From Vibrio japonicus (GTDB lineage: Bacteria > Pseudomonadota > Gammaproteobacteria > Enterobacterales > Vibrionaceae), in NCBI RefSeq assembly GCF_024582835.1, contig NZ_CP102097.1:1364001-1428000 (forward strand): a DNA stretch of 64,000 nt, in the 5' to 3' direction. Positions 24,954 to 34,217 of the stretch are shown in pieces (the first letter of the stretch is position 1; each line of letters opens with the position of its first letter). Made by a program: the position numbers and the translations under genes. Below the pieces are notes generated by a model. It was not told where the DNA came from. It ran no database searches and worked only from the letters and a program-made list of their open reading frames with translations.

Positions 24954-26339
24954 TTAGCCGTACGCGACGCTAGGGAACCAAAGTACGAGCTGAGGCCATG
25001 CGACTAAACACACCAATGCGATAAGCTGAATTAAAATGAATGGAATCACGCCGCGGTAGATGTCTTTTAACGCCACGCCTTCTGGGCATACCCCTTTTAA
25101 GTAGAATAAGGCAAAGCCAACAGGTGGTGTTAAGAAACTGGTTTGCAGCGCCATAGCGACCAGCATCACGAACCAAACTAAGCTAGGGTTATCAACGACA
25201 CCGTGTCCGTCCAGTTCTATCCCCAAACTTGCAATCACTGGCGCGAGCAGCGGTAGAGCGATTAAGGTAATTTCAATCCAATCTAAGAAGAACCCTAGTA
25301 AGAAGACGATCATCAGAATAAACGCAATGATACCGTAAGGGCCGAATGGCAAACCGCTTAAGAACGATTCGATTAGCTCATCACCACCAAGCTCACGAAG
25401 CACTAAAGCAAAACACGAAGCGCCCAGAAAGATCATAAAGATATACGCTGTTGTGCCATAAGAAGCGAGTACCACTTCTTTCAACACTTTCACGTTGAGC
25501 TTTTTATTGTAGGCCGCGAGTAAAGTTGCACCCAGCGCACCAATACCTGACGCTTCGGTTGGCGTGGCAACACCTGCAAAGATAGAGCCAAGCACTACAA
25601 AGATCAGAATCACAGTCGGAGTGATGTCTTTGAATACCTGAAGTATCAACCCCCATTCGACAGGCTGGACGTCTTCAGGCACTGGCGCTTTGCTTGGAGA
25701 GGTTTTACCGACGATGAGAATGTAAAGGATGTACAACGCACCGAGCAATAGACCCGGAATAATCGCCCCCATAAAGAGATCGCCAACAGATAGGCCAAGC
25801 TGATCAGCCATGATGACTAACATAATCGATGGTGGCAGCAAAATACCCAGCGTACCCGCAGAGGCAACTGTACCGAGAGCCAAAGGTAAGTGATAACCTT
25901 GACGCATCATACTCGGCAGTGACATCACTGTGAGCAACACGACGGACGCACCGATGATGCCTGTCGACGCAGCGAGAATAATCCCGATCGCCATTACCGT
26001 AATCGCTAAACCGCCGTGAACTTTACCAAACAGGGCTTGCATCGAAGACATCAGCTTTTCGGCAATGCCGGATTTATCCAGCATATTCCCCATAAAGATA
26101 AACATGGGAAGGGCAACCAGAATCCAGTTATCCATGATCTTGTAAATACGGTTTACCACTAAACCTATGCTGGTGTAATCAAGCCCGGTAAACGTGTCGA
26201 GATACAGATCCGCATAGTAGCCAACTGCACCAAAGACAACACCAATGCCACCCAGCACGTACGCGACAGGGATGCCGGTAAACAGCAATAAGATGAACGA
26301 GCCAAACATGGCGATGACAATCCACTCATTTGGTTCCAT
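24954..26339 (-). CDS. dctM: TRAP transporter large permease
   Basis: A 461-residue inner-membrane protein with about 12 helices and the DctM signatures GIPVAYVLGGIGVVFG near the N-terminus, IILAASTGIIGASVVLL, and FLTPPVGFALFYLKGV near the C-terminus. With DctQ and DctP it makes a Na+-driven importer of an organic acid. The start overlaps the dctQ stop by 14 bases. The family position (TakP-like binding protein, large M subunit) suggests 2-oxo acids or related carboxylates, as an inference. Confidence 0.9.
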   Translation of the reverse strand: MEPNEWIVIAMFGSFILLLFTGIPVAYVLGGIGVVFGAVGYYADLYLDTFTGLDYTSIGLVVNRIYKIMDNWILVALPMFIFMGNMLDKSGIAEKLMSSMQALFGKVHGGLAITVMAIGIILAASTGIIGASVVLLTVMSLPSMMRQGYHLPLALGTVASAGTLGILLPPSIMLVIMADQLGLSVGDLFMGAIIPGLLLGALYILYILIVGKTSPSKAPVPEDVQPVEWGLILQVFKDITPTVILIFVVLGSIFAGVATPTEASGIGALGATLLAAYNKKLNVKVLKEVVLASYGTTAYIFMIFLGASCFALVLRELGGDELIESFLSGLPFGPYGIIAFILMIVFLLGFFLDWIEITLIALPLLAPVIASLGIELDGHGVVDNPSLVWFVMLVAMALQTSFLTPPVGFALFYLKGVCPEGVALKDIYRGVIPFILIQLIALVCLVAWPQLVLWFPSVAYG

Positions 26340-26868
26340 GATTCGCTCCTTTGAAAATGATTTCTAACGACCGTAAGATTTTTGCCAGCATTGAGAGCAG
26401 CAATAGACCAAAACTGAGCGGTATGACACTTTTGATCAGCCAACGAAATGGCAACCCAGAAGGAGAAGCCGAACTTTCATTTACGCGCCAAGATTCATAG
26501 GCAAAGTCGTAAGAATGCAGTATCACGACGATGACAAATGGGATCGCTAAAAACAGCAACCCAAGTAGATCGACAACCGCTTTAGTACGTTCGGAAAACT
26601 TATGATAGAAGAGGTCGACACGCACATGCAGATTGGTGACTTGTGCATACGCCGTACCAAACATGACCGCCGTTGCGTATAAATGCCACTGCAACTCCTC
26701 AAACGCTATCTGGCCGTTAGAAAAGACTTTTCGCAATACGACTTGCAATATGATCACGCCAATCAAAACCACGTTCGTCCATGCAAAAAACTTACTGATG
26801 GAAGTGATGAACTTTTCTAGTTGATCATAAAACGGGACAGTGGGGGTAGAATATAACACCTTGCTCAT
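26326..26868 (-). CDS. dctQ: TRAP transporter small permease
   Basis: A 180-residue DctQ with four membrane helices. The family motif region is AFEELQWHLYATAVMFGTAYAQ (Glu-Glu-Leu plus aromatic residues). I chose the ATG at 26868 because AAGGAG lies 6 bases upstream; a longer frame from 26925 has no ribosome site. It forms the membrane complex with DctM and receives ligand from DctP. Confidence 0.88.
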   Translation of the reverse strand: MSKVLYSTPTVPFYDQLEKFITSISKFFAWTNVVLIGVIILQVVLRKVFSNGQIAFEELQWHLYATAVMFGTAYAQVTNLHVRVDLFYHKFSERTKAVVDLLGLLFLAIPFVIVVILHSYDFAYESWRVNESSASPSGLPFRWLIKSVIPLSFGLLLLSMLAKILRSLEIIFKGANHGTK

Positions 26869-26931
26869 TGGTGACTCCTTATAACCTATGGCCGACATGA
26901 CAGCCGGCCAAAAGGTCCAATTCACAGGGAT

Positions 26932-28005
26932 TTATTGAGTTTGTGTCGCGCGAGGTAAGAAACCATTCGCTTGCCACAATGCGTAACCTTTACGGAATTG
27001 AGAGAGGTCTTTCCACACTTTATCGAAGAATGGGTCAGCCGATTTTTTCTCTTCCACGACTTCTAACCAAGTGGTTTGGAAAAGGTTTAACATTTCGTCG
27101 TTCCAGTAGCGGATTTCGACACCGTTCTCTTTGGCTTTTTCCATTGCTGAGTACTGCATCGCTTCACCTTCCGCAATAGAGTAGGTCATGGTTGCCATAC
27201 AGGTGGTTTCAACTGCCGACTGCTGAGTTTTGCTCATGCCGTTCCATGTGTCTTTGTTGATCAACAGCTCAAATACCGTTGACTGCTGGTGCCAGCCAGG
27301 GAAGTAGTTGTACTTAGCGACTTTGTGGAAGCCCAAGCGTTGGTCGATGGCGGGTTGAGAGAACTCAGAAGCGTCAATTGCGCCTTTCTCAAGTGCGCCG
27401 AAGATTTCGCCCCCCGGAAGCTGAACCGTACCCACACCCAATTTTTCCATTACTGACGCACCTAAACCGAAGAAGCGCATGTTCAGGCCTTTCAGGTCTT
27501 CGGGTTTTTCAATTGGCTTTTTAAACCAACCTGATGTTTCAGGGGAGATGATCGCACAAGGAAGAACTTTGACGTTGTAACCGCCTTGGTCATACATTTC
27601 TTGATAGAGTTTCAGACCATTACCAAAGTAAAGCCACGCCATGTATTCGCCCGCTTCTGGGCCAAAAGGAACCGCAGAAAAAAGTGCCGAAGCGGGCAGT
27701 TTACCTTGCCAGTAACCTGCTGTTGCGTAACCAGAGTTCACTTTACCTGTTGAAACCGCATCAAGGATTTCTGCTGGATTCACCAATTTACCCGGCTCGT
27801 AGATCTTCATCTTAATCGTACCGCCGGACGTTGTTGGAATGTGGTCAGCGTACCATTGAATCGGTGTTCCCAATGCTGGCAAGTGGCTACCAAACGCGAT
27901 CGGTGTCTTTAGCAGAATTTTTTTGTCTGCCGCGTGCGCACTGACTGACATCCCTGTAGCCGCAAGTGCAAGCGCCGATGCGATAGCAACTTTCTTGAAT
28001 TTCAT
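26932..28005 (-). CDS. dctP: TRAP transporter periplasmic binding protein, TakP-like
   Basis: 357 residues with a clear signal peptide (MKFKKVAIASALALAATGMS-VSAHA). GALEKGAIDASEF and the conserved Arg in LKGLNMRFFGLGASVMEKLG are the ligand-gating parts of DctP proteins, where an Arg salt-bridges the substrate carboxylate. It resembles the 2-oxo-acid/mannitol-chloroaromatic branch. The ATG at 28005 has AAGGAG 9 bases upstream. It is the first gene of dctPQM and diverges from the Cache-domain kinase, which probably senses the same ligand. Confidence 0.88.
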   Translation of the reverse strand: MKFKKVAIASALALAATGMSVSAHAADKKILLKTPIAFGSHLPALGTPIQWYADHIPTTSGGTIKMKIYEPGKLVNPAEILDAVSTGKVNSGYATAGYWQGKLPASALFSAVPFGPEAGEYMAWLYFGNGLKLYQEMYDQGGYNVKVLPCAIISPETSGWFKKPIEKPEDLKGLNMRFFGLGASVMEKLGVGTVQLPGGEIFGALEKGAIDASEFSQPAIDQRLGFHKVAKYNYFPGWHQQSTVFELLINKDTWNGMSKTQQSAVETTCMATMTYSIAEGEAMQYSAMEKAKENGVEIRYWNDEMLNLFQTTWLEVVEEKKSADPFFDKVWKDLSQFRKGYALWQANGFLPRATQTQ

Positions 28006-28217
28006 AACCTTCTCCTTGTTAGGCATTATTCGCGTAGATATCAAGAAATGTGAACATTGGTCAGTAATTGATGTTAACGCAATGTTACATTTGAGCCTAA
28101 GTTTAGTCAGGAGGGGTTTGACACTCTATTGTTGAAATTGCGCAAATTTTGTCGGTATTTCATGCAGTTTTCCGAATTCAATATCCGTATAACTACGTAC
28201 TTAATCTGGAAGGATAC

Positions 28218-29603
28218 ATGGGATTTGTCAGGAACAGTCGATTAACAATAAACATTATATTGCTGTCAGTGGTGCCGTTGATCGTAGTGGTGGTTATCGT
28301 TGCGGGAATTCTATTTAGCCAAGCGAAACAATTAGTTGAAGATCAAGTTCAGTTGACGCGTAACAACATCATGGCGGCTAAAAAGCAAGAGCTAAAGCAG
28401 TACGTAGAAATGGCAGTGAAAAGCATAGCCCCTTACTACCAAGATGAGTCGTTGACTACCGAACAAGCACAGGAATTAGTTGCTAAAAAGTTGAGTCAGC
28501 TCACGTACGGGAGTGACGGCTACTTTTTCGCCTACACTTGGGATGGGGACGCATTGGTGCTTCCGTATCAACCGGAACGGATTGGGCTGAATTGGTGGGA
28601 AGTTGAAGATGTTCGTGGGAAAAAGCTGTTACAAGAATTGATTCGCGCTGGGCGAGCAGGCGGTGGTTTTGTTGATTACTTATGGCACAAACCCTCGATG
28701 AAAGAGCCGTCACCCAAGCTGAGCTACGCAATTTCTCTCGATAAGTGGCAATGGATGGTCGGAACGGGCGTTTATATCGATGACATTGAACGTCAGGTTT
28801 CTCACATTGAAAACGGATACGATCAGAATATAGGGAAAACCAGTAGTGCTCTGTTTGTCGTCATGTTTATTGCGGTCTCCGTCATCGCTTTGCTGGGGGC
28901 TTCTTTGAACTTGAACGTACGCAGGCTGGCGAACGAACAATTAAGTGTACTCAACCAACAAATTATCGATTCTCAAGAAAACGAACGACAACGCGTATCC
29001 CGTGAATTGCATGATGGCGTCAACCAGTTGTTAGTCGCGGCGAAATACCGGCTCGATAACGTCAATAAAGAGCAAAATCAGTTCGAAAAAGAGATAGAGC
29101 TGGATGCGAGCAAAAACGCCATGGAGCAGGCGATTGTTGAATTAAGACGCATCTCGAAGGATTTAAGACCCCCGCAGTTGGATGATTTAGGGCTGGTGGC
29201 TGCGATAGAAGCCTACATCAATGAACTGCGCCAGCGCACGCAACTCGAATTGGTTTTTGAGCATGATATTGACGGTGTCGGCATGCTACCTGAAGTGGAA
29301 ACAACCCTATATCGCGTGGTTCAGGAAGCACTACACAATGTCGAAAAACACGCCCATGCACAAGGTGTTGACGTCATCATGCAACGTGAAGGGCGATTAC
29401 TTATTTTAACCGTCAATGATGATGGAGTGGGTATTCCCGCTAAGCAACTAAAGTCGGGTAAACGGAACGAACCTACGCTAGAACACATGGGGTTACAGAA
29501 CATGAGAGAGCGTATCCAAGCGATTGGCGGTTCTTTCGCTGTATCCAGCACCGAAGGAGAAGGCACGGAAGTGCGGGTGACATTAAACATGGAGTTTATA
29601 TGA
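28218..29603 (+). CDS. Cache-domain sensor histidine kinase (NarX/DegS type)
   Basis: 461 residues. A membrane helix lies at about residues 10-33. It is followed by a periplasmic single-Cache domain with GYFFAYTWDGDALVLPYQPE, GGGFVDYLWHKP and WQWMVGTGVYIDD. A second helix lies near 215-235. A HisKA_3 dimerisation domain (RVSRELHDGVNQLL) and an HATPase domain (NVEKHAHA, DDGVGIP, LQNMRERIQAIGG) complete it. sCache domains bind small organic acids. I chose the ATG at 28218 with GGAAGGA upstream. It overlaps the response regulator by ATGA. Confidence 0.87.
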   Translation: MGFVRNSRLTINIILLSVVPLIVVVVIVAGILFSQAKQLVEDQVQLTRNNIMAAKKQELKQYVEMAVKSIAPYYQDESLTTEQAQELVAKKLSQLTYGSDGYFFAYTWDGDALVLPYQPERIGLNWWEVEDVRGKKLLQELIRAGRAGGGFVDYLWHKPSMKEPSPKLSYAISLDKWQWMVGTGVYIDDIERQVSHIENGYDQNIGKTSSALFVVMFIAVSVIALLGASLNLNVRRLANEQLSVLNQQIIDSQENERQRVSRELHDGVNQLLVAAKYRLDNVNKEQNQFEKEIELDASKNAMEQAIVELRRISKDLRPPQLDDLGLVAAIEAYINELRQRTQLELVFEHDIDGVGMLPEVETTLYRVVQEALHNVEKHAHAQGVDVIMQREGRLLILTVNDDGVGIPAKQLKSGKRNEPTLEHMGLQNMRERIQAIGGSFAVSSTEGEGTEVRVTLNMEFI

Positions 29604-30229
29604 TCAAACTAGTATTGGCCGATGACCACCGACTGATGCAAGACGGATTAAAGTCACGACTGGAAAGAGAAGAGAATCTGGATATTTTGTCATGTGTAGG
29701 GACAGGTACAGAAGCTCTGCAAGCCACACTCACCCTTAAACCGGATGTGTTGTTACTGGATATCAATATGCCCAACCTGAATGGCATTGAAGTGTTGGAA
29801 AAACTTGCAGTATCCAAGTCAAATACGGCTGTTATTATGCTCTCAATGCATGACAGTCGAGACTACGTTGTTCGTTCGGTTAAGGCAGGCGCGAAAGGTT
29901 ATGTATTAAAAGACGTGGGTTCTGAAGAACTGGTGATGGCAATCAATCAAGTCGCCCAAGGACGATCTTATCTGTGTCCTCAGGCATCAGATCGATTGTT
30001 GGAACAAATCAACGAAAAGCCAGAACCGAAGGACGATACTCTGTCGAAAAGAGAGTCGGATGTTCTAAAAGAAATTGTGAATGGTTCTTGTAACAAAGAG
30101 ATTGCCGACGCATTGCACATCAGCGTTCGAACAGTGGAAACGCACCGGCTACGAATCAAAAAGAAACTAGGTGCCAACTCCACAGCAGCGCTGGTTAAGC
30201 TGGCGTTAGAGAAGGGCTTGGTGAGTTGA
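29600..30229 (+). CDS. NarL/FixJ-family response regulator
   Basis: 209 residues. Receiver domain with DD near residue 8, phospho-acceptor Asp about 54 in LLLDINMPNLNG, and Lys in YVLKDVGSEEL. The C-terminal LuxR-type helix-turn-helix reads LSKRESDVLKEIVNG, then NKEIADALHISVRTVETH. It is coupled to the kinase by an ATGA overlap and to the next LysR gene by a one-base overlap. It likely activates dctPQM and possibly the CoA-transferase. Confidence 0.88.
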   Translation: MIKLVLADDHRLMQDGLKSRLEREENLDILSCVGTGTEALQATLTLKPDVLLLDINMPNLNGIEVLEKLAVSKSNTAVIMLSMHDSRDYVVRSVKAGAKGYVLKDVGSEELVMAINQVAQGRSYLCPQASDRLLEQINEKPEPKDDTLSKRESDVLKEIVNGSCNKEIADALHISVRTVETHRLRIKKKLGANSTAALVKLALEKGLVS

Positions 30230-31182
30230 TGTCGCTTAATCTATTGTCGAGTCGTCAACCCATTTTAGATAAGATCGTATTCTTTTGTGCGGTACTTAGA
30301 ACGGGATCGTTTCGCGAAGCCGCCCAAACTCAGGGGATCTCTGCGGCAGCGGGCAGTCGCTGGGTAAAAGAACTGGAAGAGACACTTTCGGTAGAACTAA
30401 TCAAGCGCAGCACTCGACAATTGGTCGCAACGCAGGCTGGCCAATTGCTGTATGAAAATTTTTCGCCACTACTGCCTGATATCAATAACCTTTGTGAACA
30501 AGTACAAAACTTAGCGGAAGAGCAACTGGGTGAAATTCGGCTGTCGTCGACCCCACTTTTTGCACGGCAATACTTAACAAAAATTGTTGCCGAATACATG
30601 GAATTACATCCAAACGTCAACTTTCGTATTTTCATTGAAGCTGGTGAGTTTGATCCGCTGACCATCGACTTTGCATTCCGAGCCAGTGCCAGTTATGAAG
30701 GGGAGCTTTCTCCCGATTCACTGCTAGTTAGAAAGCGTCTACTTAGAGAACCTCTCTACTTATGTGCTTCGCCTAAGTATCTCTCTGAATACGGTACACC
30801 TCAGACTCCACAAGAGCTCAGTCAACATCGCTGCCTTTATGCGCGTACCTTACTTGGCGGAAACCGATGGTGTTTTGAACAGCATGGTAAGCAGGAGATC
30901 GTCACGATTCGCGATACGCTTGAATGTGACAACAGTGAAATGTTGCTCGACCTAGCGATGGAAACTGCTGGAATCGCCTATTTGCCTCACTCTTTGGTTT
31001 ATCAATACATCGAGAGAGGGGATTTAGTGCAGATAATGGATGATTACCAGTGCGCCAGCTTCGATATAGACCTGTTCTACAGGCCAAGAACGCCTATGCC
31101 TGAGCGCTGCAATGGCTTTAAACAGTATCTAATTCAACGAGTTGAAGACATTAATACAGCCAAGGCGCGTAATGAGGATTAA
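30229..31182 (+). CDS. LysR-family regulator
   Basis: A 317-residue LTTR. The helix-turn-helix is FCAVLRTGSFREAAQTQGIS, then AAGSRWVKELEETLSVELIKR. The effector domain lies from about residue 95. The ATG at 30229 overlaps the response regulator stop; a TTG one codon earlier is also possible. It is the third gene of an apparent kinase-regulator-LysR operon, an unusual pairing of a two-component system with an LTTR. It probably controls the CoA-transferase gene 150 bases downstream. Confidence 0.85.
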   Translation: MSLNLLSSRQPILDKIVFFCAVLRTGSFREAAQTQGISAAAGSRWVKELEETLSVELIKRSTRQLVATQAGQLLYENFSPLLPDINNLCEQVQNLAEEQLGEIRLSSTPLFARQYLTKIVAEYMELHPNVNFRIFIEAGEFDPLTIDFAFRASASYEGELSPDSLLVRKRLLREPLYLCASPKYLSEYGTPQTPQELSQHRCLYARTLLGGNRWCFEQHGKQEIVTIRDTLECDNSEMLLDLAMETAGIAYLPHSLVYQYIERGDLVQIMDDYQCASFDIDLFYRPRTPMPERCNGFKQYLIQRVEDINTAKARNED

Positions 31183-31331
31183 TAGTGACAATGTCACTTA
31201 CTTCTATTTCAGCGACATTAATCGGAGCACATTCAATAATTGCATATATGCAATTCATAATCTCTGTTTACGCAATTAACAAGGGTGCCAGCAGCGTCTA
31301 ATCTAACATTCAGAACTAAGGAAGGTGAATT

Positions 31332-32888
31332 GTGGTTACGAGACTTACGGCAACACAAGCGGCAAAATGGATACAGGATGGTCAGTCCATATTACTTGGC
31401 GGATTTATTGGCAGTGTTGTTCCTGAGGCAATAGAACGCGCCATTGGTGAACGATATCAAGAGACAGGCACGCCTAAGGATCTCACTTTGGTGTTTGCCG
31501 CTGGTCAAGGTGACGGAAAAAGCCGAGCGCTTAACCACCTAGCCAAACAAGGCTTGGTCAAGCGTGTGATTGGTGGTCACTGGGGGTTGGTCCCTAAGCT
31601 CCAACAATTAGCCGTTGATAACCAAATAGAAGCTTACAACTTACCACAGGGGATTATTTCTCATCTTCTTCGTGACACTGCAGCGGGTAAGCCCGGAACA
31701 ATAAGCAAGGTCGGGCTGGGAACGTTTGTTGATCCGCGTATTGAAGGGGGAAAAATCAACGAGATTACCGAGCAAGATTGGGTTGAGTGTATTGAATTAG
31801 CGGGAGAAGAATATCTCTTCTATCACAAACTCCCTATAGATGTCGCCATCATTCGCGGCACAACCGCAGATGAAAACGGCAACATTACGATGGAAGACGA
31901 ATGCTTGATTGTAGAGAGTTTAGCCGCCGCTCAAGCCGCGCGAAATAACAACGGCAAAATTATCGTACAAGTAAAGAGAGTGGTTGAGGCTGGGAGCCTT
32001 GACCCTCATGCCGTAAAAATCCCAGGCATATTCGTTGACGCCGTTGTCGTATGCGAAGATCCAAACGAGCATATGCAAACCTTCGCCAGCATGATGAATC
32101 CAGAATTTGTTGGTAAAGGGAGAAAATCCACATCTAACATCAAAACCGACAACCGCGTAATTGACGCGAAAACCATTATCGCCAGACGCGCGGCAATGGA
32201 GTTAAAGCGACATTCCATTCTGAATTTGGGAATTGGTGCACCTGAATACATCGCTCAAGTGGCGCAGCAAGCAGGTGTACTCGATAACTTTACTCTCACG
32301 GTAGAGCCGGGTGCAGTCGGAGGTATGCCAGCAAGTGGTTTGGACTTTGGTGCGTCCCGTTTTCCCGATGCGATTATCAGTCAGGATCAGATGTTTGACT
32401 TTTATGATGGGGGCGGTGTTGATCAGGCATTCTTGGGTTTAGCTCAATGCGATTCACAGGGTGATATCAATGTCTCTCGATTTGGTAGCAAAATCGCGGG
32501 CTGTGGAGGATTTATCAACATTACACAAAACGCAAAATCGGTCTATTTCTGCGGAACCTTCACAGCAAAAGGACTAGGTGTAAGCGCCGAAGCCGGGGAA
32601 TTGGTGATATACAGTGAAGGCACTCAGCAAAAGTTTATTGAGCAAGTTGAACAAATTACTTTCAGCGCAGCGCAAGCTCTAAAGAATGACAAACCCGTTT
32701 TATATATCACCGAGAGAGCGGTGTTTCGTCTGACACGGGATGGGCTCGAACTCATCGAAATCGCCCCCGGCATTGACCTAACGACCGATGTACTCGAGCA
32801 CATGTCATTTAAGCCGAAAGTTTCTCAACGTTTATCGTTAATGGATCGATCCATTTTTCAACCGGACTTTACGCTGACGATGGATTAA
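31332..32888 (+). CDS. Acyl-CoA:acetate CoA-transferase, fused alpha-beta (Pct/YdiF type)
   Basis: A 518-residue family I CoA-transferase with both half-domains in one chain, like propionate CoA-transferase and E. coli YdiF. The catalytic Glu is residue 325 in VEPGAVGGMPASG, the E-x-G-x-x-G motif. LLGGFIGSVVPEAIE opens the first half and LNLGIGAPEYIA the second. It moves CoA from acetyl-CoA or succinyl-CoA onto a short or hydroxy/keto acid. It starts with GTG after AAGGAAGG. The context suggests it activates the acid imported by the TRAP system. Confidence 0.88.
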   Translation: MVTRLTATQAAKWIQDGQSILLGGFIGSVVPEAIERAIGERYQETGTPKDLTLVFAAGQGDGKSRALNHLAKQGLVKRVIGGHWGLVPKLQQLAVDNQIEAYNLPQGIISHLLRDTAAGKPGTISKVGLGTFVDPRIEGGKINEITEQDWVECIELAGEEYLFYHKLPIDVAIIRGTTADENGNITMEDECLIVESLAAAQAARNNNGKIIVQVKRVVEAGSLDPHAVKIPGIFVDAVVVCEDPNEHMQTFASMMNPEFVGKGRKSTSNIKTDNRVIDAKTIIARRAAMELKRHSILNLGIGAPEYIAQVAQQAGVLDNFTLTVEPGAVGGMPASGLDFGASRFPDAIISQDQMFDFYDGGGVDQAFLGLAQCDSQGDINVSRFGSKIAGCGGFINITQNAKSVYFCGTFTAKGLGVSAEAGELVIYSEGTQQKFIEQVEQITFSAAQALKNDKPVLYITERAVFRLTRDGLELIEIAPGIDLTTDVLEHMSFKPKVSQRLSLMDRSIFQPDFTLTMD

Positions 32889-32968
32889 CCTACTGCACTC
32901 GCAGCACATATAGACTAGCGAACTAAGATATGTTCGGGGACAAAGCCAGCACTACGAGAGTGGTGTTG

Positions 32969-33295
32969 CTATTCTTTGTCCCACATTACGTTGCATTCGT
33001 CTCGTACTGCAGTGTTGAGCAACTCTAAGATGGGCAAAGCACGATTCACGATACTCACAGGAGGATCAACGTACTCGTCATACTCGTCGTCATTATCGTC
33101 TTCAGGCTCAACTGGTTTGGCTTTCATCTTTTCCAGCTCGATGGCGGAATTTAATTGATCGAGTGCCTGTGGAACATCCTTAGCCAAAATCGCGCCTGGA
33201 ACCGCGCCACTGTGACCCATCATGCTGAGTATTTTTAGGGCGACATCTCCAAACATTGTCACGTTGTGAGATTTGCTGCGAAAGGTAATTAACAT
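32969..33295 (-). CDS. DUF1840 family protein
   Basis: A 108-residue cytoplasmic protein with the DUF1840 layout: an N-terminal MLITFRSKSHNVTMFGDVAL, a central segment, then a very acidic linker (EPEDDNDDEYDEYVD) and the helical VSIVNRALPILELLNTA. Function unknown. It is a single gene between convergent neighbours, and the reported family members give no pathway clue. Confidence 0.82.
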   Translation of the reverse strand: MLITFRSKSHNVTMFGDVALKILSMMGHSGAVPGAILAKDVPQALDQLNSAIELEKMKAKPVEPEDDNDDEYDEYVDPPVSIVNRALPILELLNTAVRDECNVMWDKE

Positions 33296-33355
33296 GTCTG
33301 TTGTCCTTTGCTGTTTATCTTTACTGTTTGTTTTTTTCCGTTTTGGCGTTCAAAA

Positions 33356-33997
33356 CTAACTCATGCTCGCGAGCCTAGCGGCAAATCCCATGAAGAACAA
33401 ACCAAGTAGGCCGTTTCCAAGTTTAGCCAATAACGCATTGTTCTTAAAAAGCTTCGTGAGCGATGTTCCTACAAATATTAGAACACTTAAGTAAACAATA
33501 CTGAATATCTCTAAGATAGTTGCAAGGATAAGATACGAGATCCACGTATGTTCATAGGTGTAATCAATAAACTGAATGAAGAAGGATACGTAAAACAAAA
33601 TGGCTTTAGGGTTGGTCAAACTCAACGTGAGCGCTTTTGCAAATACGTTCTCAACTTTATGAGGTCGAGCTACGCCATAGTCGCCTGCGTCTTTGCTTCG
33701 CCAGTATTCATAGATAATCTTTAAACCTAAGTAGAGTAGATAAGCAGCACCAAGATAACGAATGGTGGTAAATAATACTGGCGATGTTTGGATGAGAGAC
33801 GCCACACCCAAGTAGGAAAGTAGGATCAAGATGGCATCACCAATGAGAACACCCATTGCGGCTTTGTAGCCTGTCTTCACGCCCAATGAGGAGCCAGACT
33901 TCAATACGTAAATCGAATTTGGACCGGGAGCGAGAATGATCATCAAAAGCCCTGCCAAATACGTCCAAATATTGATTACGCCAAACGTTTCAAACAT
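33356..33997 (-). CDS. leuE: Leucine efflux protein
   Basis: A 213-residue RhtB/LysE-family exporter with about six membrane helices. It resembles E. coli LeuE closely along its length: NIWTYLAGLLMIILAPGPNS, GVLIGDAILILLSYLGVASL, then LTLSLTNPKAILFYVSFF-IQFID and FMGFAARLAS at the end. It exports leucine and related amino acids. AGGGA lies before the ATG. It is a single gene. Confidence 0.9.
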   Translation of the reverse strand: MFETFGVINIWTYLAGLLMIILAPGPNSIYVLKSGSSLGVKTGYKAAMGVLIGDAILILLSYLGVASLIQTSPVLFTTIRYLGAAYLLYLGLKIIYEYWRSKDAGDYGVARPHKVENVFAKALTLSLTNPKAILFYVSFFIQFIDYTYEHTWISYLILATILEIFSIVYLSVLIFVGTSLTKLFKNNALLAKLGNGLLGLFFMGFAARLASMS

Positions 33998-34162
33998 GCG
34001 GTCCCTCGCAAAAATACATTTTTATAATTTAGAGATGTATAACGTAAACCGTGTCTAAAGTCTATCGAAGAGTGACTACCAAGTAATGGAATGTTATAGA
34101 CAAAAATGTAAAGATTGGGCTCGATGAAGGGTAGGGATAAAGATAAGTATATTGATGGGTAC

Positions 34163-34192
34163 AAAAAAGCCTCGCAGTTTATAGCGAGGCTT
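34163..34192 (-). terminator. Terminator of tkt
   Basis: AAGCCTCGC/GCGAGGCTT stem with an 8-base loop and a run of six T on the minus strand. Confidence 0.87.
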
Positions 34193-34217
34193 GCCATTTG
34201 AGAGATCTAGCTAATGA

